Origin: Subtercola boreus
GTDB taxonomy: Bacteria; Actinomycetota; Actinomycetes; Actinomycetales; Microbacteriaceae
Direction: 5' to 3'
Assembly (NCBI RefSeq): GCF_003399635.1
Contig: NZ_NBXB01000017.1
Span: 57,108-121,107, forward strand
DNA length: 64,000 nt
A model generated the notes under the pieces. That model was not told where the DNA came from and searched no databases. It saw only the letters and a program-made list of their open reading frames with translations. Positions 44,306 through 51,870 of the stretch are shown piece by piece (within the stretch, counting starts at the first letter, position 1; each line of letters opens with the position of its first letter). The position numbers and the translations under genes are program-made.

Positions 44306-45660
44306 AGGCGTTTGGCCTTCTTCAGGTAGGTCTTCAATTCGGTGTAGGTGCCGTCGTCGTCGCCGAAGAGCACGACGTTCCGGGCACTGTCGAGCCAGCT
44401 GGTCGTCGACGGCGTCACCTCCCTGAGGGCCTCCGTGACGTCGCGCATCGTGATGAGCCGGAGCTCACCGGTCTCTGCGCTGTCGATCAGGGCTCGCTCG
44501 GCGGCGACCTCGCAGACATAGGCGATGTCGGCCCCGGAAAGGCCTCCGGATGCCCGGGCCAGCGCCTTCAGCTCGATGCCCTCGACGGGGCGGTGCTGCA
44601 GGTGGTAGCGGAAGATCGACTCGCGCGCCTCTTCGTCGGGCGGCAGCACGAGCACGGTGCGGTCGAAGCGACCGGGGCGACGGAGGGCCGGATCCACGTC
44701 CCACGGCTGGTTCGTCGCAGCGAGCACGAACACGCCCTCGTTCTGGTCGGCGACCCCGTCGAGTTCGGTGAGGAGCTGGTTCACGGTTCCGCGGAGGGCG
44801 CTGTTGCGGGTCTGGCTGCGGCGCTGGCCGAGCGCGTCGATCTCGTCGAAGAAGATCACGCAGGGGGCCTCGCGCCGGGCCAGCTCGAAGGCCTCGTGCA
44901 CGTTCTGCTCGCTGTTGCCGAGCATCGGGTCGAGGATGTCGGCGAGCCCCACGCTCAGGAACCGGGCGCCGAGCTCACCGGCGATCGCCCGCGCGATGAA
45001 GGTCTTGCCGCAGCCGGGCGGGCCGTACATCAGAAGACCACCGCGGAGGCTCTTGGAGTAGAGCTTCCGCAGTTCGGGGTTCTGCAGTGGAGCGAGGAAG
45101 GCGGCGTTCAGGCGCTTCTTGATCGACGTCATGCCGCCGACGTCGGCCAGGGTGATGACGGAGCGTTCGATGTCGAAACCGGATCCCGGCACCACGGAGG
45201 GCTGGGCGTCGGTGAACATCGGCTGGGCGAGCTCGTGCACGTCGTTCTCGGCGGCGCTCCAGTCGAACTCGGGCTGGGCTGGGGCGGGTGCGGGGGCCGG
45301 CGGCGAGGGCGGGGCGGGTGCGGGGGCCGGGATGGTGGCGGAAGGAGGTGTCGCGTCAGCGGCGCGGGGCTCGGTGGCGGCAGGGGCCGCGGGCGTGGTG
45401 GCGGCGGGCGGCGCGGCACCGGTGGCCGTCGGGTCGGTGGATGCGGGTGAGGTGGACGCCGCAGGCGCAAGTGCCTCGCTCATCAGCTGCCGGGCATCCA
45501 CATTGTCGGGCGCATCCTGCAGCACACCGGCCGCCAGCGACACGGCTTCGGCGGGCGATCCGGCCTTCACGAGCAGCTGGCCGAGCAGCAGCCGGAGCGG
45601 GATGTCATCGGGGGAAGAGGCGATCGCGCGACGCAACGAGCTGATGAGTGGCTCTTCCAT
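44302..45660 (-). CDS. AAA+ ATPase with TPR-like N-terminus (Cdc48/26S-type)
   Basis: A 452-residue classical AAA ATPase. Residues 5-65 resemble a TPR-like helical hairpin, then a Pro/Ala/Thr-rich linker. The AAA module has Walker A GPPGCGKT, Walker B VIFFDEIDALG, and the second region of homology TNQPWDVDPALRRPGRFDR with two Arg fingers. It should form a hexamer that remodels protein. No peptidase or HbYX tail is visible (ends KKAKRL), so a proteasome link is unlikely. TAAACT lies 6 nt before the ATG. The 4-nt overlap with the TPR membrane protein suggests a membrane-tethered unit. Confidence 0.92.
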   Translation of the reverse strand: MEEPLISSLRRAIASSPDDIPLRLLLGQLLVKAGSPAEAVSLAAGVLQDAPDNVDARQLMSEALAPAASTSPASTDPTATGAAPPAATTPAAPAATEPRAADATPPSATIPAPAPAPPSPPAPAPAPAQPEFDWSAAENDVHELAQPMFTDAQPSVVPGSGFDIERSVITLADVGGMTSIKKRLNAAFLAPLQNPELRKLYSKSLRGGLLMYGPPGCGKTFIARAIAGELGARFLSVGLADILDPMLGNSEQNVHEAFELARREAPCVIFFDEIDALGQRRSQTRNSALRGTVNQLLTELDGVADQNEGVFVLAATNQPWDVDPALRRPGRFDRTVLVLPPDEEARESIFRYHLQHRPVEGIELKALARASGGLSGADIAYVCEVAAERALIDSAETGELRLITMRDVTEALREVTPSTTSWLDSARNVVLFGDDDGTYTELKTYLKKAKRL

Positions 45661-45711
45661 GGAGTGAGTTTAGACCGCGCATCCTGATGGCTGGCCGGGC
45701 ATTCGCCCACG

Positions 45712-46665
45712 TCAGGGAGCGAGGCCCTCCAGCACGTCGTTCGAGGGCACGAAGAACGTCGTGCCCGTCACGGCCTTCGAGAAGTCGAGGATGCGGTCGT
45801 ACTCGCCGACCGGGCTGCCGATGAACATGCGCCGGAGCATGTGGTCGATCACCCAGAGGTCGCGGGAGTATCCGATGAAGTAGGTGCCGAACTCCTTGGC
45901 GCCCGGGCGGCCGAACGGCATGTTGTCGCGCAGGATGTCGTGCTCGACGCCGTTCTCGTCGACGATCGTGTTGAGGCCCTTGTGGGAGAGGCGCTCGCCG
46001 TCGTCGAGTTCCAGGTTGTCGGCCTTCGTTCTTCCGATGATGGCCTCCTGCTGCTCGGTGCTGAGCGTTCCCCAGGCGGTCAGGTCGTGCAGGTACTTCT
46101 GAACCACGACGTAGCTGCCGCCCGCGAAGTCCGGGTCTTCGTCGCCGATCAGGGCGGCCTCGGCCATGGACTGGCCCGTCGGGTTCTCGGTGCCGTCGAC
46201 GAAGCCGAGCAGGTCGCGGGAGTCGAAGTAGCGGAAGCCCTGCGTCTCGTCGACCACCTCGATCGCCTCGCCGAGCTTCGCCAGGATGAGCCGTTCGAGC
46301 TCGAAGCACTGGTCGATCCGTTCGCCGCGGATATGGAACAGCAGATCCCCGGGCGTCGACACGGCGGTGTGCCCGCCCGATCCCGGGATCGGGTGGAAGC
46401 GGTCGAGCTGGCGGGGTTTCGACGGCTGGCCGAGGCGCTCCCAGAGCTCGGATCCGATGCCCACGTTGCACGAGAGACGACCGCCGAGATCGCGGAAGCC
46501 CACGGCCCGCACCAGCCCGCCGACGTCGCTGACGACGTCGCGGGCAGTCGCGAGGCTCGTCTCGTCGGCTTCGACGGTGACGACGAGGAAGATCGCGGCG
46601 GCCGAGAGCGGCGCGTTCACGCTCTGCGGTTCGATGGGGGTGCGTGCCCAGGTCTGGTCATCCAT
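45712..46665 (-). CDS. DyP-type haem peroxidase
   Basis: A 317-residue dye-decolourising peroxidase. The signature G-x-x-D-G is present as GFVDGTENP (about 150), with the distal Asp, and the conserved Arg and proximal His follow in the C-terminal half. Length and the lack of a signal peptide or Tat motif fit the cytoplasmic class B (YfeX/DypB-like) group. The C-terminus (SNDVLEGLAP) shows no encapsulin-targeting peptide, and no encapsulin gene is nearby. Substrates may be haem-like dyes or phenols. Confidence 0.93.
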   Translation of the reverse strand: MDDQTWARTPIEPQSVNAPLSAAAIFLVVTVEADETSLATARDVVSDVGGLVRAVGFRDLGGRLSCNVGIGSELWERLGQPSKPRQLDRFHPIPGSGGHTAVSTPGDLLFHIRGERIDQCFELERLILAKLGEAIEVVDETQGFRYFDSRDLLGFVDGTENPTGQSMAEAALIGDEDPDFAGGSYVVVQKYLHDLTAWGTLSTEQQEAIIGRTKADNLELDDGERLSHKGLNTIVDENGVEHDILRDNMPFGRPGAKEFGTYFIGYSRDLWVIDHMLRRMFIGSPVGEYDRILDFSKAVTGTTFFVPSNDVLEGLAP

Positions 46666-46723
46666 GCTGCGAGGCTACCGGTCTGGGCGGGGCGGCGGCG
46701 GCGCTCTGTGGCAGTCTGGGGGC

Positions 46724-47452
46724 ATGTGGCTTGTGGCGCTCTACTCCGAGCCGGGTCTGGATGCCCGCCCTGCCGATCCCGGAGGGCTGACCCCGGGCGA
46801 GGTGCTCCGGGCCGCGCAGCTGGTCGACCCCGTCGACCGGCACCGTTTCGTCGTGTCGCACCACCTGCTCCGGCTGGCCGTCGCCGACAGCGTCGGTGCT
46901 CATCCGAGCGACGTTGTTCTCGACTTCGCCTGCGAGCGGTGCGGGGAACAGCACGGCCGCCCGAGGGTCGTCGCCGGTGCCGGGCCGGAGTCGGTCTCCG
47001 TTTCGGTCTCAATCTCGCTCTCGCGGTCGGCCGGTGCCGCACTCTTCGCCGTGCTGGTCGCGCCGGCGGGGGAGCGGGTGCCGGCGATCGGCGTCGACCT
47101 CGAGCGCATCGATGCGGTCGGGTTCCCGCGCTTCGACGACGTGGCTCTGAGCGCGTCCGAACGCGCTTCGCTCGGTGCCGCGGGCCTCGATGCGCACGCT
47201 GCGATCGCCGCACGGGCTGCGCTCTGGGTGCGCAAGGAGGCGGTCGCCAAGGCCATCGGCTCGGGCCTCCGCCGGGACCCCCGGCACCTCGAGGTGGCGG
47301 GCGCCCTCCTCGGTCGTACGCTGGTCGACTCGCGCACGATCACTTGGCGCGATGTGGACTCGCCGCTGCTGCCCCGCTTCGCGGCCGCACTCGCCGTTGA
47401 AGCGCCCCCGTCCGAAACCGTGGCACCGGACTTCCGCACCCTCCACCCCTGA
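46724..47452 (+). CDS. 4'-phosphopantetheinyl transferase superfamily protein
   Basis: A 242-residue Sfp/Gsp-like enzyme that would move phosphopantetheine from CoA to a carrier-protein Ser. The core motifs are GVDLERID (about 122-129) and W-V-R-K-E-A-V-A-K-A-I-G (about 170), giving the two acidic Mg ligands and the Lys. An N-terminal half-domain completes the pseudo-dimeric fold. CAGTCT lies 6 nt before the ATG, a leaderless arrangement. No polyketide or peptide synthetase is in the window, so its target lies elsewhere. Confidence 0.88.
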   Translation: MWLVALYSEPGLDARPADPGGLTPGEVLRAAQLVDPVDRHRFVVSHHLLRLAVADSVGAHPSDVVLDFACERCGEQHGRPRVVAGAGPESVSVSVSISLSRSAGAALFAVLVAPAGERVPAIGVDLERIDAVGFPRFDDVALSASERASLGAAGLDAHAAIAARAALWVRKEAVAKAIGSGLRRDPRHLEVAGALLGRTLVDSRTITWRDVDSPLLPRFAAALAVEAPPSETVAPDFRTLHP

Positions 47453-47476
47453 CCGCCCCATCCGCCCCGCCGGACC

Positions 47477-47541
47477 GTAATTCAGGCAATGCGCGGGGCC
47501 ATCCACCAGGAGGGCTCGGCGCCGCGCATATCCTGAATTAC
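47477..47541. terminator. Long hairpin between convergent genes
   Basis: GTAATTCAGG (47477-47486) pairs perfectly with CCTGAATTAC (47532-47541) and the stem continues with GCGCGG/CCGCGC; 18 of 20 positions pair. The loop is 25 nt. It lies between the phosphopantetheinyl transferase and the HAD hydrolase stops, so it could serve both directions. No U tract. Confidence 0.6.
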
Positions 47542-47589
47542 TGTGCGCCAGGCGGCAGCGGCGGGGGAGGGCGGCGCGCGGGGGCCGGC

Positions 47590-48279
47590 TCAGAGCAACC
47601 CGGCGAGCGGGCTCTCGTCGAACGCCGCGAGCAGGGCCGCCACGTCGTCGTAGACCGCAACCGCGCCGGCCTCCTCCAACGCGGCTGCGCCGATCCCGCC
47701 GCTCCGCACCCCGATGCAGCGCACGCCAGCCCGGTCCGCCGCCTGGATGTCCCAGACGGTGTCGCCCACCATCACCGCGCGGGATGCGTGGACGCCCGCC
47801 CTCTCCAGGGCGACCCGCACGAGGTCGGGTGAAGGTTTCGCCGTCTCCACGTCTTCCGACGATGTGACCGCATACAGTGAATCCTCGCTGTCGAGCGCGT
47901 CGCGGAGCTTCTTCAGTTCGTCCGCCGGCGCACTGGTCGCCAGCACGACCCGGACGCCTCGCAGAGCGCACTCGGCCAGCAGATCGCGGGCTCCCGCGAA
48001 CGGACGCAACTCGCCGGCGAGCTCGGCATACCGGGAGCTGTGCGCATCCGAAGCCGCATTGCCGAGGCGATCCGCATCGTCGCCGAGCAGCTCGTCCTTG
48101 AGCCCCGCCGAGTCCATGCCGATCAGGGCATGGATCCGCCAATCGTCCACCCGGTGGCCCACGTCGTTCAGGGCCAGGCTCCACGCGAACACGTGCAGGT
48201 AGTTGGAGTCGACGAGCGTTCCGTCGATGTCGAAGAGAACGGCTGCCGGTGAACCCTCGCGGGCCAACGTATCGCTCAC
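47590..48279 (-). CDS. HAD family hydrolase (phosphatase/phosphoglycolate phosphatase-like)
   Basis: A 229-residue HAD phosphatase. Motif I is LFDIDGTLVDS with nucleophile and acid Asp, motif II VVLATSA, motif III K in AKPSPD, and motif IV GDTVWDIQAA. A helical cap lies between motifs I and II. It is typical of beta-phosphoglucomutase or phosphoglycolate phosphatase relatives; the substrate is not known. The GTG start overlaps the upstream gene by 4 nt (GTGA). Confidence 0.92.
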   Translation of the reverse strand: MSDTLAREGSPAAVLFDIDGTLVDSNYLHVFAWSLALNDVGHRVDDWRIHALIGMDSAGLKDELLGDDADRLGNAASDAHSSRYAELAGELRPFAGARDLLAECALRGVRVVLATSAPADELKKLRDALDSEDSLYAVTSSEDVETAKPSPDLVRVALERAGVHASRAVMVGDTVWDIQAADRAGVRCIGVRSGGIGAAALEEAGAVAVYDDVAALLAAFDESPLAGLL

Positions 48280-48539
48280 AGGCGTCTGCTCAGCGTGACG
48301 GGTGGACCGTCTGTGGAGAAGCACTCGACGGCGTGCTCGAGATCGGTGAAGTAGAACAGATTGCGGGGCGAGGAGAGCTTCATCACCTCGAAGTAGGCCC
48401 CGGTCTTCTCGATGTAGCCGAGCACGCTCTCGGCGTTGGTGTCGGGAACACGGCGGTCGCAGATGCGCCACTCGTGATCGGAGAGGATCGAGATCCGGAT
48501 GTCTGCAGCAAGCGGTAGTGCGCTGAGCTGGTCGGTCAC
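48276..48539 (-). CDS. Hypothetical protein upstream of HAD hydrolase
   Basis: An 87-residue soluble protein I cannot assign to a named family. It has an alternating helix-strand pattern (ADIRISILSDHEWRICDRR, YFEVMKLSSPRNLFYFTDLEHAVECF). A strong AAAGGAGG precedes its ATG and the HAD gene is translationally coupled to it, so it is surely real. A small A+T-rich palindrome lies upstream. Confidence 0.75.
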   Translation of the reverse strand: MTDQLSALPLAADIRISILSDHEWRICDRRVPDTNAESVLGYIEKTGAYFEVMKLSSPRNLFYFTDLEHAVECFSTDGPPVTLSRRL

Positions 48540-48559
48540 AACAACCTCCTTTGGTTGGG

Positions 48560-48579
48560 TGCTTGACGTTATACAAGCA
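48560..48579. promoter_or_regulatory. Palindrome upstream of the HAD operon
   Basis: TGCTTG-ACGTTATA-CAAGCA is a perfect 6-bp inverted repeat with an 8-nt centre that contains TATAAC on the minus strand, a possible -10. It is 20 nt from the start codon and may be an operator. Confidence 0.45.
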
Positions 48580-48673
48580 TCAAGTCGACCCTGACGGCAG
48601 GGATTGACACGCGGCTGGGAATGAGCATCGAGAACGCAGAGGATCGCGCGTTGATCAGGGGATACTGGGTCTC

Positions 48674-50122
48674 ATGGACACCGTAGACGCCATCGTCGTG
48701 GGCTCTGGGCCGAACGGCCTCGCCGCGGCTGTCACCCTCGCCCGGGCGGGCCTCTCCGTGCGGGTGTACGAGCGGGAGTCGACGATCGGCGGGGGAGCCC
48801 GAACGGCCGAACTCACGCTTGCGGGATACCTCCACGACGTGTGCTCCGCCGTGCATCCGATGGCTCTCGCCTCGCCGTTCTTCCGCGCGTTCGAGCTCGC
48901 CTCGCGGGTGGAGCTCCGACAGCCCGAGGTCGCCTACGGGCATCCACTCGACGGCGGCAGGGCCGGGATCGCCTACCGGAGCCTCGACGAGACAGCTCGC
49001 GGCCTCGGCGTCGACGGACCGGCCTGGCAGCGGATGCTCCGCCCCCTGGTGTCGCGCTGGGAGGGGCTCACGTCGTACACGAGCGGTTCCCTCCTGCGGG
49101 TGCCGCAGAGCCCGGCTGCGCTCGCCGCCTTCGGGCTGCGGATGCTCGAGCAGGGCAGTCCGCTCTGGAGCCAGCGTTTCGAGAGCGTGGTCGCGCCGGC
49201 CATGATGAGTGGTGTCTCCGCGCACTCGATCCTTCCGCTGCCGGGGCTCGCGCCCGCTGCGGCAGGGCTGATCCTCGCGACGCTCGCCCACGGTGTCGGC
49301 TGGCCCATTCCCATGGGGGGCAGCCGGTCGATCGTGCAGGCGCTCGCCGACGACCTGGTCGCCCACGGCGGCAGCATCCAGACATCGACCGAGGTCACCA
49401 GTCTCGACGAACTCCCGCCGAACAGTGCGGTGCTCCTGGATGTCTCGCCGCGCGGACTGCTGTCGATCGCCGGTTCGCGGATGCCCGCCCGATATGGCAG
49501 GGCGCTGTCGCGGTTCCGCTACGGAAATGCCGTCGCGAAGCTCGATCTCGCGCTCAGCGACCCGGTGCCGTGGACGAACCCCGAGCTGCGGAAGGCCGGC
49601 ACCGTGCACGTCGGCGGAACCCACGCGGAGATCGCCCGCGCGGAGGCGATCGTGGCTTCCGGCAAGCATGCCTCGAAGCCCTACGTGCTGGTCTCGCAGC
49701 CGGGCGTGGTCGACGCGTCGCGGGCGCCGGCCGGGCGGCACGTGCTGTGGGCCTACACCCATGTGCCGCGAGGCTCCGACGTCGACCAGACCGAGACGAT
49801 CATCGGGCAGATCGAGCGGTTCGCGCCCGGGTTCCGAGACACGATCCTCAGCCATGCCGGTCGAACCGCCGTGGGGGAGGAGGCGCAGAACCCGAACTAT
49901 GTCGGCGGTGACATCTCGGCGGGGGCCGCCACGCTGACGCAACTCGTCCGGCGCCCGACGCTGTCGCTTCACCCGTGGCAGACCCCGATGGAGGGCGTGT
50001 ATCTGTGCTCGCAGTCGACGCCGCCCGGCCCCGGCGTCAACGGGTCCGCCGGCTGGCACGCGGCCAGGCGGGCTCTCGCCGTGACGTTCGGTATCCGCCG
50101 GGCCCCGCACCTCGGGCTGTAG
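48674..50122 (+). CDS. FAD-dependent oxidoreductase, phytoene-desaturase-like
   Basis: A 482-residue NAD(P)/FAD-binding oxidoreductase. The dinucleotide motif VVGSGPNGLAAAVTLARAG opens the protein, followed by the E-x5-GG segment (ERESTIGGGARTAE) and a C-terminal FAD motif YLCSQSTPPGPGVNGSAGWHAARRAL. This matches the phytoene dehydrogenase / amine oxidase branch, but no carotenoid gene is near, so the substrate is open. GATACT lies 7 nt before the ATG (leaderless). Confidence 0.88.
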   Translation: MDTVDAIVVGSGPNGLAAAVTLARAGLSVRVYERESTIGGGARTAELTLAGYLHDVCSAVHPMALASPFFRAFELASRVELRQPEVAYGHPLDGGRAGIAYRSLDETARGLGVDGPAWQRMLRPLVSRWEGLTSYTSGSLLRVPQSPAALAAFGLRMLEQGSPLWSQRFESVVAPAMMSGVSAHSILPLPGLAPAAAGLILATLAHGVGWPIPMGGSRSIVQALADDLVAHGGSIQTSTEVTSLDELPPNSAVLLDVSPRGLLSIAGSRMPARYGRALSRFRYGNAVAKLDLALSDPVPWTNPELRKAGTVHVGGTHAEIARAEAIVASGKHASKPYVLVSQPGVVDASRAPAGRHVLWAYTHVPRGSDVDQTETIIGQIERFAPGFRDTILSHAGRTAVGEEAQNPNYVGGDISAGAATLTQLVRRPTLSLHPWQTPMEGVYLCSQSTPPGPGVNGSAGWHAARRALAVTFGIRRAPHLGL

Positions 50123-50242
50123 TCGCGGGCGGTTCCGGATGACCGGGGGTGCCCGCCGTGTGCTGTCGGGTCAGTACCCCAGCCCCCCCAGCCCCCGCCA
50201 CCTGGCCGCAGGCTGTCGGCCGTTCTTCGTAGACTGGGGATC

Positions 50243-50683
50243 ATGACCCAGCCCGCCCCGCTCCGCAAGGTGCGCCCGCCCGTTCCGCCGCTCCACGTGG
50301 TGCTGGCGCTCGTGATCGACATCGTTCTCGTACTGGCCTTCGTCATCATCGGGCGGGGCAATCACGCCGAGGCGCTCAGTGTTCCGGGCATCCTCACCAC
50401 CTGGTGGCCCTTCCTCCTCGGACTCGCCGTCGGCTGGCTGGCCACCCGGGCCTGGCGCTATCCGTTCGCACTGGTGCTGCCGGGCATCCCGATCTGGCTG
50501 TTCACCGTCGCCGTCGGCATGCTGTTCCGCCTGCTGAGCGGGCAGGGTGTCGCCGTGAGTTTCGTGATCGTGGCGATCATTGTGCTCGGGGTGTTCCTGC
50601 TCGGCTGGCGGCTGATCGCAGGGGCGATCCTCCGGAGGCGGGCCCGCGCGCGCGTCGGCCAGAGCCGCGGTGCCCGGTCGTGA
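50243..50683 (+). CDS. DUF3054 family membrane protein
   Basis: A 146-residue protein with four membrane helices and a basic C-terminus. The pattern LALVIDIVLVLAFVIIGRGNHA near the N-terminus is the DUF3054 hallmark. Function unknown. TAGACT (50230-50235) lies 7 nt before the ATG, with no ribosome site in between, so the mRNA is probably leaderless. Its stop overlaps the next start by 4 nt. Confidence 0.88.
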   Translation: MTQPAPLRKVRPPVPPLHVVLALVIDIVLVLAFVIIGRGNHAEALSVPGILTTWWPFLLGLAVGWLATRAWRYPFALVLPGIPIWLFTVAVGMLFRLLSGQGVAVSFVIVAIIVLGVFLLGWRLIAGAILRRRARARVGQSRGARS

Positions 50684-51465
50684 GCACGCCGACCGCGAGC
50701 ATCGCGGCCGCCGGCATCCCGGCCGCCGGGACACCGCCGGTGCGCATCCACCAGTTCTCCGTCATCCAGGCCCTGATGGCCGGGCTCTACGACGGAGCGT
50801 TCCCCTCCAGCGAGGTGCTCGCGGTGGGCGACTTCGGGCTCGGCTGCGGCAATGCCCTGAACGGTGAACTCGTCATCGTCGACGGGCAGATCTTCCGCTG
50901 CACCGACGACGGCGCCGTCAGTGCCGGCGACCCGGATGAGCTGCTGCCCTTCGCCGAAGTCGTGGCGTTCGCGCCGACACTCCAGCACGAGCTGGCCGGA
51001 TCCGTCGACCGCACGGGCCTCGAAGCGCTGATCAGCGGGCTGGTCGGCAACCCGAACCAGTTCTACGCGATCCGGCTCGACGGTGAGTTCGAAGACATGC
51101 TCGTGCGGGAGCCGGTGCGCCAGCATCATCCGTACCGCCCGTTGTCCGAGGTGATGGCCGGCCAGCGCGAGATGACGCTGCCCTCGACGACCGGCACGCT
51201 GGTCGGTTTCTGGGCGCCGCACATCTTCCAGGGGGTGAGCGTGGCGGGCTACCACCTGCACTACCTGAACGACTCGCGCACGCACGGCGGGCACACGCTG
51301 AGCTACACCGTGACGTCGGGCACCCTGTACCTGCAGCCGGTCACCGGCATCGAGGTGCACCTGCCCGGCACCCCTGAGTTCGCGGCCGCCGACCTCGGCG
51401 CCTCGACGGCCGACGCCGACATCCGCCGCGTCGAATCCGCCTCGGCGGCCGCCGCCTCGGCCTGA
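50680..51465 (+). CDS. budA: Alpha-acetolactate decarboxylase
   Basis: A 261-residue enzyme that turns acetolactate into acetoin. The zinc-binding segment GYHLHYLNDSRTHGGH (about 190-205) holds the three His ligands, and QFYAIRLDGEF is another family block. It is cytoplasmic. No acetolactate synthase is adjacent, so acetolactate may come from branched-chain amino acid synthesis. The GTG overlaps the DUF3054 stop. A perfect 20-bp tandem duplication spans its stop codon. Confidence 0.92.
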   Translation: MSTPTASIAAAGIPAAGTPPVRIHQFSVIQALMAGLYDGAFPSSEVLAVGDFGLGCGNALNGELVIVDGQIFRCTDDGAVSAGDPDELLPFAEVVAFAPTLQHELAGSVDRTGLEALISGLVGNPNQFYAIRLDGEFEDMLVREPVRQHHPYRPLSEVMAGQREMTLPSTTGTLVGFWAPHIFQGVSVAGYHLHYLNDSRTHGGHTLSYTVTSGTLYLQPVTGIEVHLPGTPEFAAADLGASTADADIRRVESASAAAASA

Positions 51466-51490
51466 CACCCGCCGCCTCGGCCTGACACCC
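51451..51490 (+). repeat. Perfect 20-bp tandem duplication across the budA stop codon
   Basis: GCCGCCTCGGCCTGACACCC occurs at 51451-51470 and again at 51471-51490. The first copy contains the stop TGA (51463-51465). It looks like a recent slip or unequal exchange and does not change the protein. Confidence 0.9.
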
Positions 51491-51530
51491 GCCGGCCCGC
51501 CCAAGGGATCCCCCTACCACCATCAATCGC

Positions 51531-51580
51531 GGAGTCGTTTTCCGCCCCAAAACCGGCCGGTTGGGGCGGAAAACGACTCC
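51531..51580. terminator. Perfect 20-bp hairpin
   Basis: GGAGTCGTTTTCCGCCCCAA pairs with TTGGGGCGGAAAACGACTCC over all 20 positions, loop AACCGGCCGG. The pure inverted repeat works in both directions. The T4 run is inside the stem, not after it. Confidence 0.7.
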
Positions 51581-51681
51581 ACGACGGGATGGGTTTGGGA
51601 GGGGGTGCGGCGTGAAGTCCTCCTCGACCGCCGTCGCCTCGACCGTCGCCGGCCCGCCTTCGCGCCCCTCAACCCGAACGA

Positions 51682-51727
51682 GTGGGCAGTTCGGGCCCTG
51701 AAGGTGGTGCCTCAGGGCCCGAACTGC
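51682..51727. terminator. Perfect 18-bp hairpin
   Basis: GGGCAGTTCGGGCCCTGA pairs with TCAGGGCCCGAACTGCCC over all 18 positions, loop AGGTGGTGCC. It lies 144 nt before the stop of the convergent zinc-ribbon SDR gene. No U tract. Confidence 0.65.
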
Positions 51728-51870
51728 CCCCCGGATCGGCATCGCCCGCGGTGGGGGGAGAGCGCGCGAAGCGAATCCGTGCCCCCCGCGTCGCACAGCC
51801 CTCGTTCCGCGAACGACCCCCCGTCAGGACAAGCGCCTGCGTGGGGCGCGGAGCGCGAGGCGCCGTGCGA

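Larger units (their letters stand above)
51466..51870. other. 405-bp intergenic region between convergent genes, two long hairpins
   Basis: I find no supportable gene here. It holds the second copy of the 20-bp duplication and two separate perfect hairpins (51531-51580 and 51682-51727), each with a 10-nt loop. The remaining sequence is G+C-rich without other signals I can name. Confidence 0.7.

Noticed and set aside
44302..45660. Proteasome-activating ATPase (Mpa/ARC-like)
   Set aside because: The N-terminus has no coiled coil or OB domain, and the C-terminus lacks the GQYL/HbYX-type tail; no proteasome gene is near.
45712..46665. DyP peroxidase as encapsulin cargo
   Set aside because: No encapsulin gene is adjacent and the C-terminus lacks a targeting peptide.
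48674..50122. Phytoene desaturase in a carotenoid pathway
   Set aside because: The fold matches the superfamily, but no crtB, crtE or other carotenoid gene lies in the window.
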